Below are positions 1 through 14,900 of a stretch of DNA of 64,000 nt, piece by piece. Below the pieces are notes generated by a model. The model saw only the letters and a program-made list of their open reading frames with translations. It searched no databases and was not told where the DNA came from. Made by a program: the position numbers and the translations under genes. The first letter of the stretch is position 1, and every line of letters starts with the position of its first letter. Source of the DNA: Batillaria attramentaria (taxonomy: Eukaryota > Mollusca > Gastropoda > Batillariidae); NCBI GenBank assembly GCA_018292915.2, contig JACVVK020000088.1:1620001-1684000 (forward strand), given 5' to 3'.

Positions 1-3000
1 TTTGCATGATACATGTCGGATTTATGTGTGCAGCTTGCGCGGATAACTTTTGATAGTCTTGGAAGTTTGTTGAAGTCTTTCTTTATGGCATTTCCCGCGT
101 TCTTCATATGAAGTTTTTGTATGTGTGTGATCTGTGTGAATTTCAGTTTCTGTTTTTCTTCGTGTTTTGTGGGGGTTTTGGGTGGTTGTTGTCCGTAATT
201 CTGCTTCGTGTTTGTCAGTTCGGGCTCTAATTTTGTTTTGTTTGTCGTCGTTTTGTTGTTGTTTTTTATTTATTTTTTGTGTTGTTGTTATCTTGAGGGT
301 TTTTTTAATAGTTTGTTTAGGGGTGGGCATTTTGTTGTTGGTGTTTTTTGTTGAGGTTTATGTTTTTCTTTTGTTTTCTTTGTTTTGTTTCTTTTGTTGT
401 TGTTTTGTTTTGTTTTCTTTGTTTTGTTTCTTTTGTTGTTGTTGCTTTCTTTCTTTCTTTCTTTCTTTTTTTGATTTCTTTCTCCTGTTGACTGATGTGC
501 ATTTCAAGATCGTCTTGCCAGGGGTGTGTGCCAGTTGTCTGATATACTTAAAGATTCCAGCATTTCACATTCGACTTGACTTTAAAACAAACAAACAAAC
601 AAACAAAAACCCCCGGAAAGCCGGCTTGCGAAACCTTTGAAATATTCTCGTTGTTTAATCGGATCTTGTCAACGCTGCATAATTATGATGCCGAAAGAGG
701 CTGGCAAACTCGACATCTTGTATCATCGTAATGGCTGGTAAATCTGCAAATAAAACCCAAACCCCTCATGAAGTATTATTGTGCGGAGGTGGAAGAATTT
801 AGAGACTTGTTGAAATCTTTAGCTTGGAGATGATCATGAGGCGGCCAGTAATTATGCAGCGAGACGTTGGGAGGAAGGCAAGAGGACGCGTCATGGAGGC
901 TGTCTTTTGTCGCTGTCTGTCTGGCGATCAGCCCCTCAATGGCTCTTTGTGCTTTGGCCCTGAGAGGTTCCTTCAGCGGCTGCAGATTAGAGTGACTGGT
1001 CGTCCTGGATAGCTCAAGGGTAGTGTCAAAAGTTGCGTAACGTTTTGTCTCCGAGACTAGTTGATGGCGATTCTGCATTGGGCAAGTGACAGTGACGTTG
1101 TGTTGAGGTGACGCACAGCCTGGAAACCATGACTGTGTTCTCATTAATGGTCATTTTTTGCTGGCATTGCCTCGTAGAGGAGATCGTTAGAAGTTTAAAC
1201 ACCACACGTGCCATCCAGACGGGACTGGATGACTTGATGGTGTAGTTCTAGAGGCAGTTCCTTCGATGCACCCGTGCAGTTCCAGCTTCCACCAGTAACG
1301 ATTTAAAAGGATTTGGGAAGCACTGTTACGTCGTATATTTGCTTGTTTTGAATGCATGTCACAGTCTAGTCTGCTCTCGGACACCTAAGACAACGTTCTT
1401 GCATTGCAAAATAAGTTGGTACTGTGTACAGCGTTGTACGTTTTGGCAGAGACATACATCTCTGTTACCATGTATATTTTGGGTTTTGGAAATAAGGTTT
1501 TCGTGAAACTTGTACTGATGTACTTGTTTCCTGCAGTAGTCTTTATACTTGTATTTGTCGGACTCGTGCAGCGCGGACACCATCAACCCCATAATGTGGA
1601 CGTCGGGGTCGAATTCACTGTCATGTCGTTTCCCGGGTTTCTTTTGTTCCTTCTCGGTAGCCACGCGACAGACAGTGCGGCTCCATTGAAATGCACCACT
1701 GTCAGTTCCCGGATCCCATTTTGCAGAACTCTGCGACGACCTTAAGTGAGAAAGGAGATATCGCCCACATCCATTGAGACGCTCCACCGTTGGACATCAG
1801 CCTTATTTTGTGGAATTGAAGACGAAAGTAGAGTGATCATCAGGTTTCACGGGTGCCTTGGTGATTGACCAAACGACCCGTCACAAATATCGTGACGGCC
1901 AGTATCAAGACTTTTGAGTCAGGGTCGTCAGAGCCGACAAATCGATTTCTTCTTATGTGCATTTTAATAAGCTCGCTATAAGTTATTGCCATACGTTATT
2001 GCTGTATGTATTGCCACCGGTGACAAAAACTGTTCACCGGTGTGTTAAAAGATACCTAACAGTCTTGTTGCATTACGTCAAATATCACCCCTGACATATG
2101 CACTCTTCTTTGTTTCTTTTTTCTCCCATATTCGGACTTCTCCAGAAGAAATATTGATTATGGTAGTTTCCATTATAGGAGCTGATCTTCAGCCTCCCGA
2201 ACTGGTCTGCTAACTGATCCTGACAAGTCCACGATTACGCTCGTAGGTCATGTTACGGATGAAGCGAATGCCGCTCCACGTCAATCCCGTTAATGCATTG
2301 CGTATAACGAGGTTGATTGGTCTGACGGTTTAATTTAAGACGAGAGCGATGCTGTGGAAAGGAGAGTGGCTGAGGCGAAATTAGGCGGTCATCTGCATCT
2401 GTGGGAGAGAAAGAAAAAAAACCCGATCAGGTCTCGGCGCTTAGTCATCTACAAGTGTCCATTGCGACTCTGTCACGGCTGCTGCAGCGAAGGAATCGGC
2501 TGTCTTCTACTCGAGGTCGAGTTTCACAATTCCTCGGTGAACAATCTTAATGAGGGCGGGCTAAAGATTCCCTGGGTCCGGGGGCCAGGCCTTGTGTCAG
2601 TCCCTGGGAGAAGAAATTGGATTCCCTGTCCTCATTAAGCAGTCCATTCAAGGCGTTGAAGTGATTCCAAGCAGAGATTTGCTCCTTCCTCAGTAATTCC
2701 ATGCAACTGCCATTAACGCGGGCTACTGGAGCTTGCGTCCAAACTGAAAGCGTGTCACCCTCTGTTTTCTGTCCCAGCGTTTTTGTTTAAGTTGGGACAA
2801 TTTGATTCTTTTCCAACCCTCTCCCCCCCTCTCTTTCTTGCTTTCTCTTTTTCTCTCCCCTCTCCGTCTCTCTGTTCTGTTGTCTCTTTCCATCCTCTCT
2901 CGCTTTCGTTTGTCCCATCAAGATGTTGTCTCGGTTTGCTATCTCGCAGACAAAGCTTGCATGCACACTGAGCATTCAAGGTAACAAAGCGTGTGATGCC

Positions 3001-5711
3001 GTGAGTGAAAGGAGTTTACCGGAAAGGTTGAATCATCGCTTCAGACAATGGTGGCCTGTGCCTGTCAGTTTCAGTTCTCTAGATTTCTGTCTGATAAGCG
3101 AACGGATGCATCAGAGCACGTGCTATTTGTGCACGTTTCATACGGCACTGCCGGTCTTTCTTTTAATGCACTTATTTGCATATTAAATATTGATTTTGAG
3201 TGAGTTTTAGTGCTCTGAGCGGCTCGTTCCCCTGTGGTGTCGGTTTAGACACTGAGTGGTGTCATCTCGAAGGTCAGGGTCATTGCAACCATGTCTTCAA
3301 CGATTACATGTTTCTGCTTTCAGTATATAGTTTAGGGGATTAAGTGTTCAGCTGTGTTGTCAGCAGGGAATTTTACATCCCTTGTAGCGACACCCCTTCA
3401 CCCTCAGCCATCACTTGTTGTGCATTCACACGTTCAACACGTAATTATCAGTTTCTCCTTCTCCAGCAGCAAAATGCCAAACACCCCGGTGTCTATGCTT
3501 TTACCAGCCCTGAGTGGAGGGAAGGAATTAACCGCCCTTAATAGCCGATGAGGCGGTGGTGGTTTACGGCGAAAAATAAGTGAACTTTTAAACTGATTAC
3601 AAAACTCGCGTTGCCGAAATGTCAGTAGGGAATTTGCTGGGACTGAGCAGTGTGATAAAGCAGCCTTACTGACACGCATCTGCCCGAAAGAGGATTGAAA
3701 GCTTGGAGCTGCCGATGTACTAGGTGCTATCTTTTGGGAGAAGGAATGTTCACGGCTTAGAGGGAGGTGGAGGAGAGGGGAGCTGGAGGCGGATGGGGTG
3801 TGGTGGGACGGGGTCATTTCTTCCAGTAGTTTTGCGGCGGTTGGAAGCGCTGAAGAAAACTGATCAAGTAAAGTAGGATGATGAATGTGCAGTAGATGCT
3901 GAGAAAAGTAAAGATCCGTTTTTTCTTTTAATGTCATATTGAAAGAGTTGAGAAATAATCATTGGCTGGTATAAGTAATTTAGCCAACAAGACATTTGTC
4001 ATAGTCATTATTTTTAGCTCCCACCAGCATCCCTCTACAGACGCCCCTGCCTTAGTGCAGTTGTCACAGAGTTACATGTATCACCTAGAGGAAACGGCCA
4101 AACATAGAACATGCACGTCTTATATTGTGCAGCTGCATTCAACAACATGCGCATTTCGACGTGATTTGTAAGTGCCAAATTTTTATATGCCATTTGATGT
4201 CAACTTGTTTCTATTAAATATACTTATACTATTCTTGAAACTTGTACGGATGTTTTTACACCGCAATAATCCTTCAAATGGCAGAGTACATTTGCTCGGA
4301 GGCAAGTGTCCTGCTCCCATTGCGAACGCTTCAGAATGGCAGAGCTAATGACAAGGGCGATATCGCAACTTTTTGTTTTTGCGGTACAGTTTACACCAGT
4401 GGACATGCATACGTCACACTCCGTGCGTTCCATCAATTGTTCTAACGAAACTAGAGAATTACGAAAATTATTAGAGAGAAAGAAAGAGGGCTGGAGAGAA
4501 CATGAACGATGAGTTGCGAATAAAGGTGCTGACAGTGGCTGACAAACCTCATGGCGGCTCATTCATCACAAACATCATTCGTGATTCATGACTACACTGT
4601 CTGGCATCGGTTCCCGGTGCATATTTGCCCTCAAGCTGTTTGAACAACCGGACTTTTCCCCCCGTACCATTGTTCCTGTGTTATCACGTAATCCATCTTG
4701 CAGTCGTCTGACATTCAAAACAGTAGGAGATAGTTCTGAATGAATTATGAACAGAACTTATCAGCATCGTGTTAGAGATGTGTGTTATTGTATTGCTGAT
4801 GTCTACAACAGTTCTGTTCTGCCCTTCTTAACTCTTACAGCTCCCTTCCATCCACATAATTTATTTCTCCTTCCTCTAGAAGCCGTCGAGGTATCTTTGT
4901 GCTGAAAATACGAGCTGAATATTTTTATTAAAAGTTTCAAAAAGTTTGTAGTTTCTTTTGATGAAGTCTTCGCACGTTTCACCTTTCTTTTCTTTTTTTA
5001 AATTAAAATTCTGACTTCATCTTCATCATGTTTTGTGTAGTTCCAATTAAGGACGTGTTCCTGAGCTTAGAGGAAGCGGGCATGCAAAAACTGCCGAGTG
5101 CGTTGCGTGTGTTGACGACCTTTGCAGCTTACAAGATATGTTGAGGGTAACGAAAGTTCTTCATTCCGAAAGCGAACATTTTTGTAAAATGCCAATTCCG
5201 ACAGCTGCTTCAACGATTCTCTCGCCAGACAGACGGTGGCCTTTGTGTCCGTCAAATGTTATGGACCCTCTGAAACTGGATTTACTGACAGAGTAACCTT
5301 TAACAACCATCTGCACACGTAACAATCGCGCCCAGACAATATGCATATTATGGCCTGGGTTTGTTTTGACATTTTCAAACAATGAATTTTTTGTTGTTAT
5401 TGCGAAGCTGGCAGTCGAACAAAGGAAATTTTGCGGATGATGTGACCGGCATTTGTAAGTCGGGCGAAGTCAGGAGTCCCTTGTGTTTCTACTGACAGGT
5501 GTAGTCCCTTCTTTCTTCTATTCACCCATATCGAGATTGCACTTGATCAGGAGACGTCTACCGCCCTTTCGTCCGTGACAAGAGTTGTATTATTCTCTGT
5601 TGGACAGAAATCAGGGGAAATATCATTTGGCAATGGCATTCGTTTAACACTGGTGGAAACGCCCTACCAAGTTATCGTTGAGTCCCACAGACAAGTTTTG
5701 CCCCCCTCCCC

Positions 5712-5714
<3 letters not shown>

Positions 5715-5772
<58 letters not shown>
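5715..5772. repeat. (CA)n microsatellite
   Basis: An uninterrupted dinucleotide run of about 58 bases, preceded by a C-rich tract. Confidence 0.95.
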
Positions 5773-5775
<3 letters not shown>

Positions 5776-7831
5776 TTTCCCCTCCGGACTGCGATCTTCA
5801 AGCAAGCTTGGCGGAAACTGAGTTCACGCCGTTTTTCCACACCTGAAACTTCTGGTTCTGCGTCTGCAGGTGGTACAATAACAGGCACGCGAACTTGGAA
5901 AGTAGATTCCCAGGTAGGTGGTACGGTGCCATGAATTGTAGTGGCATTATCGCTGATTGAAATTAATTTTACCTGGTATGGGACGTAACGCTACCCAGGT
6001 GGGCCACGCTTCTCCCGTTCCGTAAATACGCAGGCACTCAGCGTGCAAAACTCTCCAAGAAATTGGTGCTGAAGCTCGGCGCTTTTTTTTTCCCCTCTCG
6101 TTTACCAGATTGTGGAACTTCGACTGCTGCTTTTTACCTCCAGTGTTGTTCGTCGGCTTGCCAGCTGTAAGTCCAGTATTTGGGGTCGGTTTCGTTGTTG
6201 TTTTTCTTCGAGCAAGCCTGATGAAGTTTCAGTTGACCTTTGCTTTCTTTGTGGTTCACTCCACTGGCGGCGACATTTTACTCACAATGGTAACCGCATA
6301 TGTTCCCGCTCCTTTCCTCACTTTTTCCTTTTCCGCCGTACTCGCCAACAGCATTCATTTGGAATGAAGCAATAATAAGAAAGTTGAAATTGCACAGATC
6401 ATATTTCAGAGACACCTTACGTTTTCCTTTGTAGCTCGTTTTTGCCCGTTGTGAAGAACTGTTTTCAAAGCAACGAGCATGATAGATCAGTTGGCGCTGA
6501 CTAGTTCCGTCGGTCGCTAAATTCCACGGTTCTGACAAATGGCAGGCTGAAAGAGGTGGTAAAATGCCTACCGCCTTTCGGCCGGGGTAGCCTAGCAGAC
6601 GACTGTTTCTTGGCCAGGGGCATATAACCCTGAAATCTCAGTCGGAAAAACATGGTGGGTCTTGAAACAGAGGAGACGTGGGCAAAATATTGAAAGACAG
6701 TATTTGTGCGACTCATGTCAGGACATTTGTGGCATTTCCGTGCACTGCTGGCTGAGCGTAAATACATATTTGTTTGTACATATATCGACCTGCATAATAT
6801 GGAGCTGGCAGACAGTAACCAAAGATTTTGTGACAGAGACCTGAAAGTGTTTTGTATAGTGTTTAAAAAAAAATCATATCCTTTCCACTAACGCACAGAA
6901 AGAAGCAAGCAAACAAACAATAATTTGTTCATATTTTGCTTGTCATCACCCTGTATACGTATCTTCTAAATCTAATCACTTTCAGCCACCTTGGTGCAGT
7001 GACCGCATCCGCATTGACGCCATATTTCAGAACTTCAGAGATTTTACATTTTCCTTTTTTAGATTCAGAATGCCTCCAGAATTCCGTTAATTAGCCCAGT
7101 CCTGTTGTAGACCACGCTTGCGTCGTACCTAAAGCCTCTCTCTCTCTCTCTTTTTCGTTTTTTTTTTTTTTTTTTAGCACAACTCCATTTTTTTCCTTCT
7201 CACTCTGATCTTCTTTTGTTTCTGGCGGATAATGTCAAGTCGTCAGTCCTGGCTCCTTGCGTTCCGTCTGTCAATATCCTGTGCGGCAAAGAAATTTATT
7301 TCAAAAAGCTCTCAGCATCAAAGATCGAAGGGAATAGACTTAATTTTTGGGCTCACTCCGTTCATCTTGCGCGGATTTGACAGGTAGTCGGCCTGAAATA
7401 GCTCTGTCGTCAGGACAGCTGGAAGCATTTGATGGATTTCTCATTGAGGAGTAAATTTTCCCCTTCCTTTGCTGAGCAGAAACTTTCAAGAATTCTTTTC
7501 CAAGGGAGAAGTTTCTTATTGATCCTTTTCCCACCCATAACCTAGGCTTAAATCTGACATTTTGCCAGCTTTTCTAAGGATTATTGCTAAAAACGTGTAC
7601 AGGGAAGTATACCCAGAAAATGCCGATGAACGTGTCTGATGCGCAAACTTTGAAAAAGAGTAGCTCCTTGTGATGTGATTTGGTGTGGCTGACAGCTTTA
7701 CATGACACCAGAGTAAAGTCAGACAGAAAGCTTTTCTATTTCATTATTCATTTTAGTAGAAACTCGTTTGTTTCTTCGTCTTTCTGACTTCTGCATTATG
7801 GCATTCTCCCCTCACCCCCACTCCCACCCCG

Positions 7832-7832
7832 C

Positions 7833-7907
<75 letters not shown>
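7832..7907. repeat. (GC)n-(GT)n compound microsatellite
   Basis: About 16 bases of alternating G/C run straight into about 60 bases of (GT)n; both are purine-pyrimidine alternating and prone to Z-DNA. Confidence 0.93.
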
Positions 7908-7911
<4 letters not shown>

Positions 7912-8550
7912 TCATATGATATATACTTTTCTTTTTTTTTAAATTCACCACCCCAAACGAATTTGCCCAAGGGGACAAGAAAGTAATTTTAATTGAATTT
8001 TGGCTAGGTTCTGTCCCTTTTAGAAACTGGACGATTTTAGCAGCGGTACATTGTATGGCTTATTTCAGAATTTTTTTTTTTTGCTCAGAGTTGACAGCTG
8101 TAGACGGACTACTTTTAGGCGCTCACATATGCCTTCAGGCATCATTGACCTTCGAGGCAGAGTGACATGTGGCCATTGTCTGCCTGGCTAATTTATCCAC
8201 TCCTTCAGGTGGATTTCTGGTCACTTAACAGTTAACCCCCTTAGTCCCGCGCTAGCCGTAGACCCTTGTACTCAGGTGTGCATGTTCTGGTCACAAGGGG
8301 ACTAAGGTCTGTAACCCATGTTCATAATACAATGGTTTCATCTATGAAGTGTCTTTAGATAGCAATACCGGTCAAACATCCCGAATGAACTGGTCGCAGA
8401 TTTTTCGTAAGAATGTAATAATAAGAGGTTGTTTTGTTGTTGGTGTTGTTCTTTATCTTTCGTTTGTTGGTTTGTGGGTTTGGTGGATTTTTTGTTTGCT
8501 GGTTTGTTGGGTTGTTTTTTGCTGTTTTTATTTTCTTCTTCTTTTTTTTT

Positions 8551-8573
8551 GGGGGGGGGGGGGGGGGGGGGGG
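8551..8573. repeat. 23-base G homopolymer
   Basis: An uninterrupted G run following a T run, upstream of plexin exon w1. Confidence 0.9.
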
Positions 8574-8815
8574 ACAGATTTCAGGCCAAATTCTATAAGA
8601 TGCATGGTCCAAGATTAGTGGTGAAAACAAGTTCACTCATCTTTCTTCCAGTGAAGTGAAAGATGTTGATGTTGAGTGTGAATAATTACAGGGGTAGTTC
8701 ATGTTAGTGCACTCCTTAGTAACGACATTACTTGCTGGCTTACCTTCACGAGACTGTTGTATTCTCAGGTTGGTATTCAAGTCTTAATATGTACACAATG
8801 TTTGTGTGTTGACAG

Positions 8816-8930
8816 ATGCACCAGCTGCACCAACAGCGACTTCGCTTGCACTTGGTGTATCCGCAACCATCGGTGCACTCACCAGACAGAGGAGTTCTGC
8901 CCCTCGGACGTCCTGGTCACTGGCAAAAAT
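8816..8930 (+). CDS. PLXNA: Plexin exon w1: PSI domain
   Basis: Follows acceptor gttgacag and ends at donor gtaagt. It enters with 1 base completing a codon. It encodes the cysteine-rich [14 protein letters not shown] and the [11 protein letters not shown] tail typical of a plexin PSI (plexin-semaphorin-integrin) domain. This is the first plexin exon I can see; the exon before it is outside the window. Confidence 0.9.
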
Positions 8931-11886
8931 GTAAGTCTTCCGTCTGGGCCAGATGGAAATCAATCATAATTGGCAGCTCATGTGGACTTTATGAATATGG
9001 GAAGGTGTCATTCGCGAAACTAAGGGAGTGTTCAGCGTAATGGGACCTTTTGGTTTGTGATGCCTGTGCCTCTTGAATGTCTGGTCCCATAATATCCCAG
9101 GAGTGTCTGGTTAGGTCTGGTCGTCTGGTCTACCGAATCTATTGACTGTTTTCATGAAAAGTCACACAGATCAGCGGTCTGGTTTCTCTGTCTGCATCCA
9201 CATCTAATTTTAATGTCCATGAAAGCGCCCCATCCGTATCCACCGCCGTATTTAGTCTTCCCCAACCCTTCCCCCTTCCCGCCCCGCCTCACCCCGCCCC
9301 GCCCCGCCCACTTTTTTTAAACCTTGTCCCCTTTTCCTACCGTATTCCACCCCTCAACCCCGTGACCCCACTTTGCCATTCCCACCATTTTATTTTACCC
9401 CTAGCAACGTTTTTGAGACTGGTATTTTCCGGGAGCTAGACTTTGGTCAGAAAACACTCGTCGTCTGTCACCCTTTTCTGTTTTCAACGAGAGAAAGATT
9501 AAGCACCCGTGAGCCGCAATGGGCTACATGTGCAGATTATGCAAATCAGCAACATTGCAAGTACTGTGATTATGCAAATAGCGGGCGGAGAGGTTTGTAT
9601 CAATAGCCCTTTACAGCCCCCAGATGGCTGTAAAGGGATGGCCCTGGGAGTATAGGCAGGACCAGCAAGAGATCATAGATCAGGGACCATGGACGAAAGA
9701 AGTGCTTATTGCACTGCGTTGCTGCTGCTTTTATCACCCTGGAATGGCATTAGGAGCTGGGGGGGATAGGAGATGGCAAGTACATAAATGTGGGCAAAAT
9801 GTGTCCCTGGAAGACCATTGCCATCATGCAGTCAGAAAATTACTCTTGGCAGTGGCTTGGTGCTGACACTGCCTGAACAGTATTACATGAAGATTAGCCA
9901 GTGATTTCACTTGCAAATAGTGTAAATTGTCAGGCTCAGCAAAAGTGAATAAAGCATACAATGTAAAATTTATATACTTATGCATCAGACAGTTGTGCAT
10001 CTCTTACAGTCTAAATTAACATACATACTATTTGTTGGTTTTCAGTTTATAGGTTCCATGAAAACTTCTTTCAGTCAAGTTCATGCTAGTGTATATGTAT
10101 AAATTTAAGGACCTGAGTGTGGCATATTAGGTGGTCTTAGTGACACACTGATGCAAATTACTCATCATTTATACACTGATACAAATGAAAAAATATGGCA
10201 AAACAAAAATGTTCGGCACAACTGTATGACATTATTTTTTTCCCTCATTAACTTTGACCAACTTGTGTCGTCCATCAGCAAAGTGGGACTTCACTGAGAC
10301 CCGGTCCACAAAACTGCCCTCGCATTGAGCTGGCTGAACGGAAGACACAGATCCTCGTGTCCGCCAATACCAAAAGAGCTATTGAAGTCCACGGAATAGC
10401 CATGCAGGTAGGTATCATCACAGACTGGTGCAGGATCTAAAAAAGGATCCTTGTACTATTTACAGGGAATTACTAGTATTATTGCAGAAGGTGGAGAATC
10501 TTTTTTTAGGATGGTAAGTTGTCTGAACGTTCTGTTACACAGTCACCCATGTGTGTAGGTGATTTCTTGCCACAGAGGGGCTGTGTTTGTGTGACATTGT
10601 GCTTACATGACATTGGTATATTGACATTGGCAGAAAATTGTGAACCATGCTCTCAGTATAAATGTATACACAGTATACACATAGAATTTTCTTCCCACAC
10701 GTGGGTTATTCATATCATGCTGAGAATGCATGGGCCACGTGCTTGAAAGGAGTACTTTTTGTTGACTTTATTGGAAAGTTGCAGTGTTTTGTCTCTGTTT
10801 GTGGAGGGCAGTTGGAAGAGCTAGAGAGGCTGGAATTTTGAAGTTTAATGGGCTAAAAACAAAAGTAAAATATGCATGTGGGCAGATAATCTTGATCATC
10901 GACATACACAGGCACTATATTTTACAGACAACACTGCTGTTTGTCTTGTGGTTCTCCTAGAAACATTCAGGAGTATGGAGTTGGCTGCAACATGCCAGTT
11001 TTTACAAACTGGCTTTTACGTGTAAGATTGTGTTCTTTTCAAAGGGCACTGGAAATTCAGCTTCACAGCAGGTTTTTGTCTTTTTCCAAAAGGCAGGCAA
11101 TGCCTGCAAGTGTTTACCTTCATTTTGAGTTCTGGTCGACCTCACACAAAGGCTGTCTGTGAATCTCTGGTCACTGCCAACTTTGGTTCCAGTCTGTCCG
11201 CCAGGAAGCGGCTTGTAAATGATACGAGGAAGAAAAGGCTCTTTCTTCACAGTTTTGTTTGAAGAGAACATTCCTTCTTTGCATTTCAGTTCATATCTTC
11301 CCTTGACTGTGAGAAACAACTGTGCTGGACATAAAAAGTTCTTCACACCTACACCCGTAAAACATTGGCCATTGAAAGTGACAGGGCAAAGTCTTTCTGG
11401 GCCGAAAGTGTCGGTCGTAAATGACCAGAGAAAAGAGAACACTTCCCCACCGCCCAGTCGACGTTCACATTTCCAAGTTCCTGAAACTTTCCCATTATGC
11501 TAGCACTACTTTGAACGCTTGACTGACTGTAGACCTAGTCTGACACCTCAGATATTCCACTGTTGATGAGAGCTCGGACTAGACTAACAAGTGCTCACGG
11601 AATTCCGCAGGAGTCAGGCGTTAAAAATAGCAGCCTGCAAAGAGGTTTGTTTCTTCAGGGTGTTTGAGCAGACGTGGGGGAGACGCTATGGGAAAATGGT
11701 AGTCTGCCACCGACTGCTTTGATTGGGGAAAGCTTCACGGCCAGACCGAGTGTTTATTTGTTGTGCAAGTTTCACAAGTGCACTTTGCACCGGAGAGCTT
11801 GACAGTTTGAGGCAGACTTTGAAGAAGAAGAAGAAGGAAAAAAAACACAAAAAAACGGGAGAAGATAAAACACGCTCATGCGCGCG

Positions 11887-11939
<53 letters not shown>

Positions 11940-14900
11940 GCACGCACGCACGCACGCACGCACACGCACACACACACACACACACACACAAAGAAGATGA
12001 ATAAAGGAAATAAAAGACTGTGCAGTGGTTAGTGAGATATAGACGCAAAATTGTTGTTATCTTTATTGCTTTTTATTGACCAACTGGTGACGTTCCGAGA
12101 TTTGGAGAACAGTGCTGTAACTGTAACAGTAGGCATAGGGGGGGTTGGCTCTAACCAATGTGTATGGTGTAAGGGAGACAACTCTGCTACAGACATGCCG
12201 TCCGTCTCTGTGCATGTAAATGCACACATCACATGCGTGCAGTGTTGATTAGTGTGTGTGTGTGTGTGTGTGTGTTTATATTTATGTTGAACTGATTTGC
12301 AGGACTTTCAGAAGCAAAACTTGCAGTGTGAGTTCAACCTCGATTCTCTGAGTCCTGCACCGGCAACAGTGACTCCCTATGGAAATGGCAAAGTCTACAT
12401 TAGATGCAACATACAGACAGTTAGTATCAAGCTCTTTCATGCTGCCTTAGTTCTCGTGTTGTAGTGTCTAGAGAAATAAGTAAACATTTAAACAAAATAA
12501 CACACTTTGCTGTGTTCAGCTCTTAATAATAATATAACACGTTACGGCCTGCAGGGTTATAGATAAGGCTGTTCATAATCTTATTTGACTGTTCGTTTTA
12601 CTGTTTAACTACGTCATTCTACATTGAAAATGCCAGATTTCCATGTTTATGTTATTGTATCAAAGTGCATTATTCATCAGAGTGAGGGACAGAGCAGTGG
12701 TTAGCATGTTTACCTGGCAATAAACAGGTCATTAGATTTCAATTCCGTGGTGGACCAGAATTTTTCTGGAATTTTGCTGACATCAAATGGAGTCCAGTTC
12801 ATGTGCAAACTTGTGTACGATTTCTTGCCCATCCCCATGCATCACCATACTGTGCACATGATAAATCCTGTTCCATATAGCACGGACTGTTGAATGAATA
12901 AACATCACAGTCAACAGTGCAGTGGTCCTCAACCTGTTGAGAGTGGTTGACCAGTCAAATGGAAAAAAAAAAACAAAAAAACATGAATAGCATGTAAATG
13001 TTAGCCTATTGCTCCACTGGTATTTCCCACAGTCTTACTACGTGTACTATGTCATTTATGTGTTGTTATTTCTTTTTCAGTTTGATTACTACCGAAATGT
13101 CAGCCTCTACAATGTTCCCTTCAAGATTATGTGGGGAAATGGGAATCATCCACTAGACAACCCAGATGCAATTCAAGGTATGTGAAAATACTCTGAATAA
13201 ATTTAGTGTTTTACATTCATTTGTCTGTTATTGCAGTTTTGGTTTGATCTTTATGGTTAGATGACCAGATAATACCCTGTCTCACATTCTCTATCTCTCT
13301 ATATAATTTTGTTTTTCCCTCTGCTCACCAGTTGTGATGTTCAAGTGCTCAGCCATGGCTGGGAGTTGTGGAGAGTGTTTTACTGTGGACCCCAAGTACG
13401 AGTGTGGCTGGTGTGAAAACACGCACTGCTCCACAAGGAGCTTCTGCCCCAATGTCAACAACTGGCTGCCACGCACTGAGGTCTGCCCCAACCCAACCAT
13501 CACAAAGGTACATTTCAGCTGTTCCTAGTCTCTCTGCTGCAGACGTAATTGTACATGAATTGGTGTTGTCATTGGTCCACTTGTATCAAAGTGTAAATAA
13601 AAGTTTTCTCACTTAAGACTGTTGGTAATCTGAAATCAAAGGACAGCTCATGGCTCAACTTTTAAGCTTTTCATCGCACAATTATGCCCTATTTAACATT
13701 TATGCCCAGTGTTCCCAAATGGGATGTTCTAAACCAGCTTTTGAAAGCTGCTCATTTTGCTGGTTGGAAAATATTGTGAAATGGTTCTGTGTTGGGAGAT
13801 GGCATTGCATTTTTGGCATCACTGTTATTATTCCTGTAGAGCTATAGATCGAGCCATTCAGCATAACAACAGTAAATCAACACCCTCAAAAATTTATATG
13901 GATTAATTATCTCCTCACTAAAAATTCATCTGAGTCCCAATATAACTGTCAAACAGCCTAACGACCTGCGCTCCCACTTTGTTACAATCCAGCCACAGCA
14001 GTAGCAGGAGTCCTAATGCGCTTCTTACAGATGACATAGCCAAGTCAAATGCAAATCACTGTACATGTAGTAGATTACAGGTTTAGCATGTCAACTTCTG
14101 TCAACAGATCCACCCCTACTCTGGTCCGATATCTGGCGGCACCCGACTGACCATCACAGGAGAGAATCTGGGCAAAGAGGGAGACAGTGTTGAGGTGGAC
14201 ATTGACGGTGTTCCCTGCAATGTGATAGAGTTCACTGGCCCTAAACGGTAGGTTGCTTTCTAGAACAGTATTGTTTTGATCTGTCTAGAAGTGTGTGGTT
14301 TGCTCATGGTGGCTTCACCACTGACAAAGCATTCACTGCTTGCTGCACTGTGTGTAAAATTCACTGCCCCAAAGTAATAAGTCTTTGGTGTTATTATTAG
14401 ATACAGTTATATGTACAATATGTACGATACAGCAGCTTTTGATAATAAGGTTCATTCAGTAGGATGCCTTCTCATGCCACATTTCATACTGTTCATGCAG
14501 AATTGTGTGTGAAACTGGCAAAGCAAGACTGCAAGGACAGAAGGGACGTGTGCGAGTCATTGTTGGCCGCAAACACAGAGGCGAATCAAAAAGCATATTT
14601 TACTATGTGGTGAGTACCCGTTTTACTCTGCTGTCTTACATAGCGATGTGCCGCAAGAAGTCAAGATTTTGGGGCTCAGCATCCCAATGCTGAGGGTGGG
14701 AGGATGGGGGCTAAGACATCTACTGGGAACGTTGTTTTCACTTTGCAACATTAAGACCTGTAGTGTTTTCAGCCAGGAAAACACATGAGGATTTTTGTGG
14801 TTCAGGAAGTATGGTGAATGTTTTCTGCTGCTCTTTCAGGATCCAGAAATCAGGGGCATTACGCCGGACATGGGTCCAAGGGATGGTGGTACGTTGGTCA

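Larger units (their letters stand above)
1..8815 (+). other. Presumed plexin intron (no exon recognised)
   Basis: No open frame here resembles the sema domain or first PSI domain expected upstream of exon w1, so this is most simply a long plexin intron. It holds T-rich low-complexity DNA (about 160-480, with a (CTTT)n run near 448), (CA)n at 5715-5772, a (GC)n-(GT)n run at 7832-7907 and a 23-base G run at 8551-8573. The predicted peptides in the stretch are short and compositionally biased. Confidence 0.55.

Noticed and set aside
167..640. 157-codon frame rich in F, L, C and V
   Set aside because: It is a translation of T-rich low-complexity DNA.
1359..1787. 142-codon minus-strand frame in the first 2 kb
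   Set aside because: No similarity to a known family could be recognised and no gene context supports it.
11002..11442. 146-codon open frame on the minus strand inside a plexin intron
   Set aside because: No recognisable domain, no splice or promoter context, and the length is possible by chance in a long intron.
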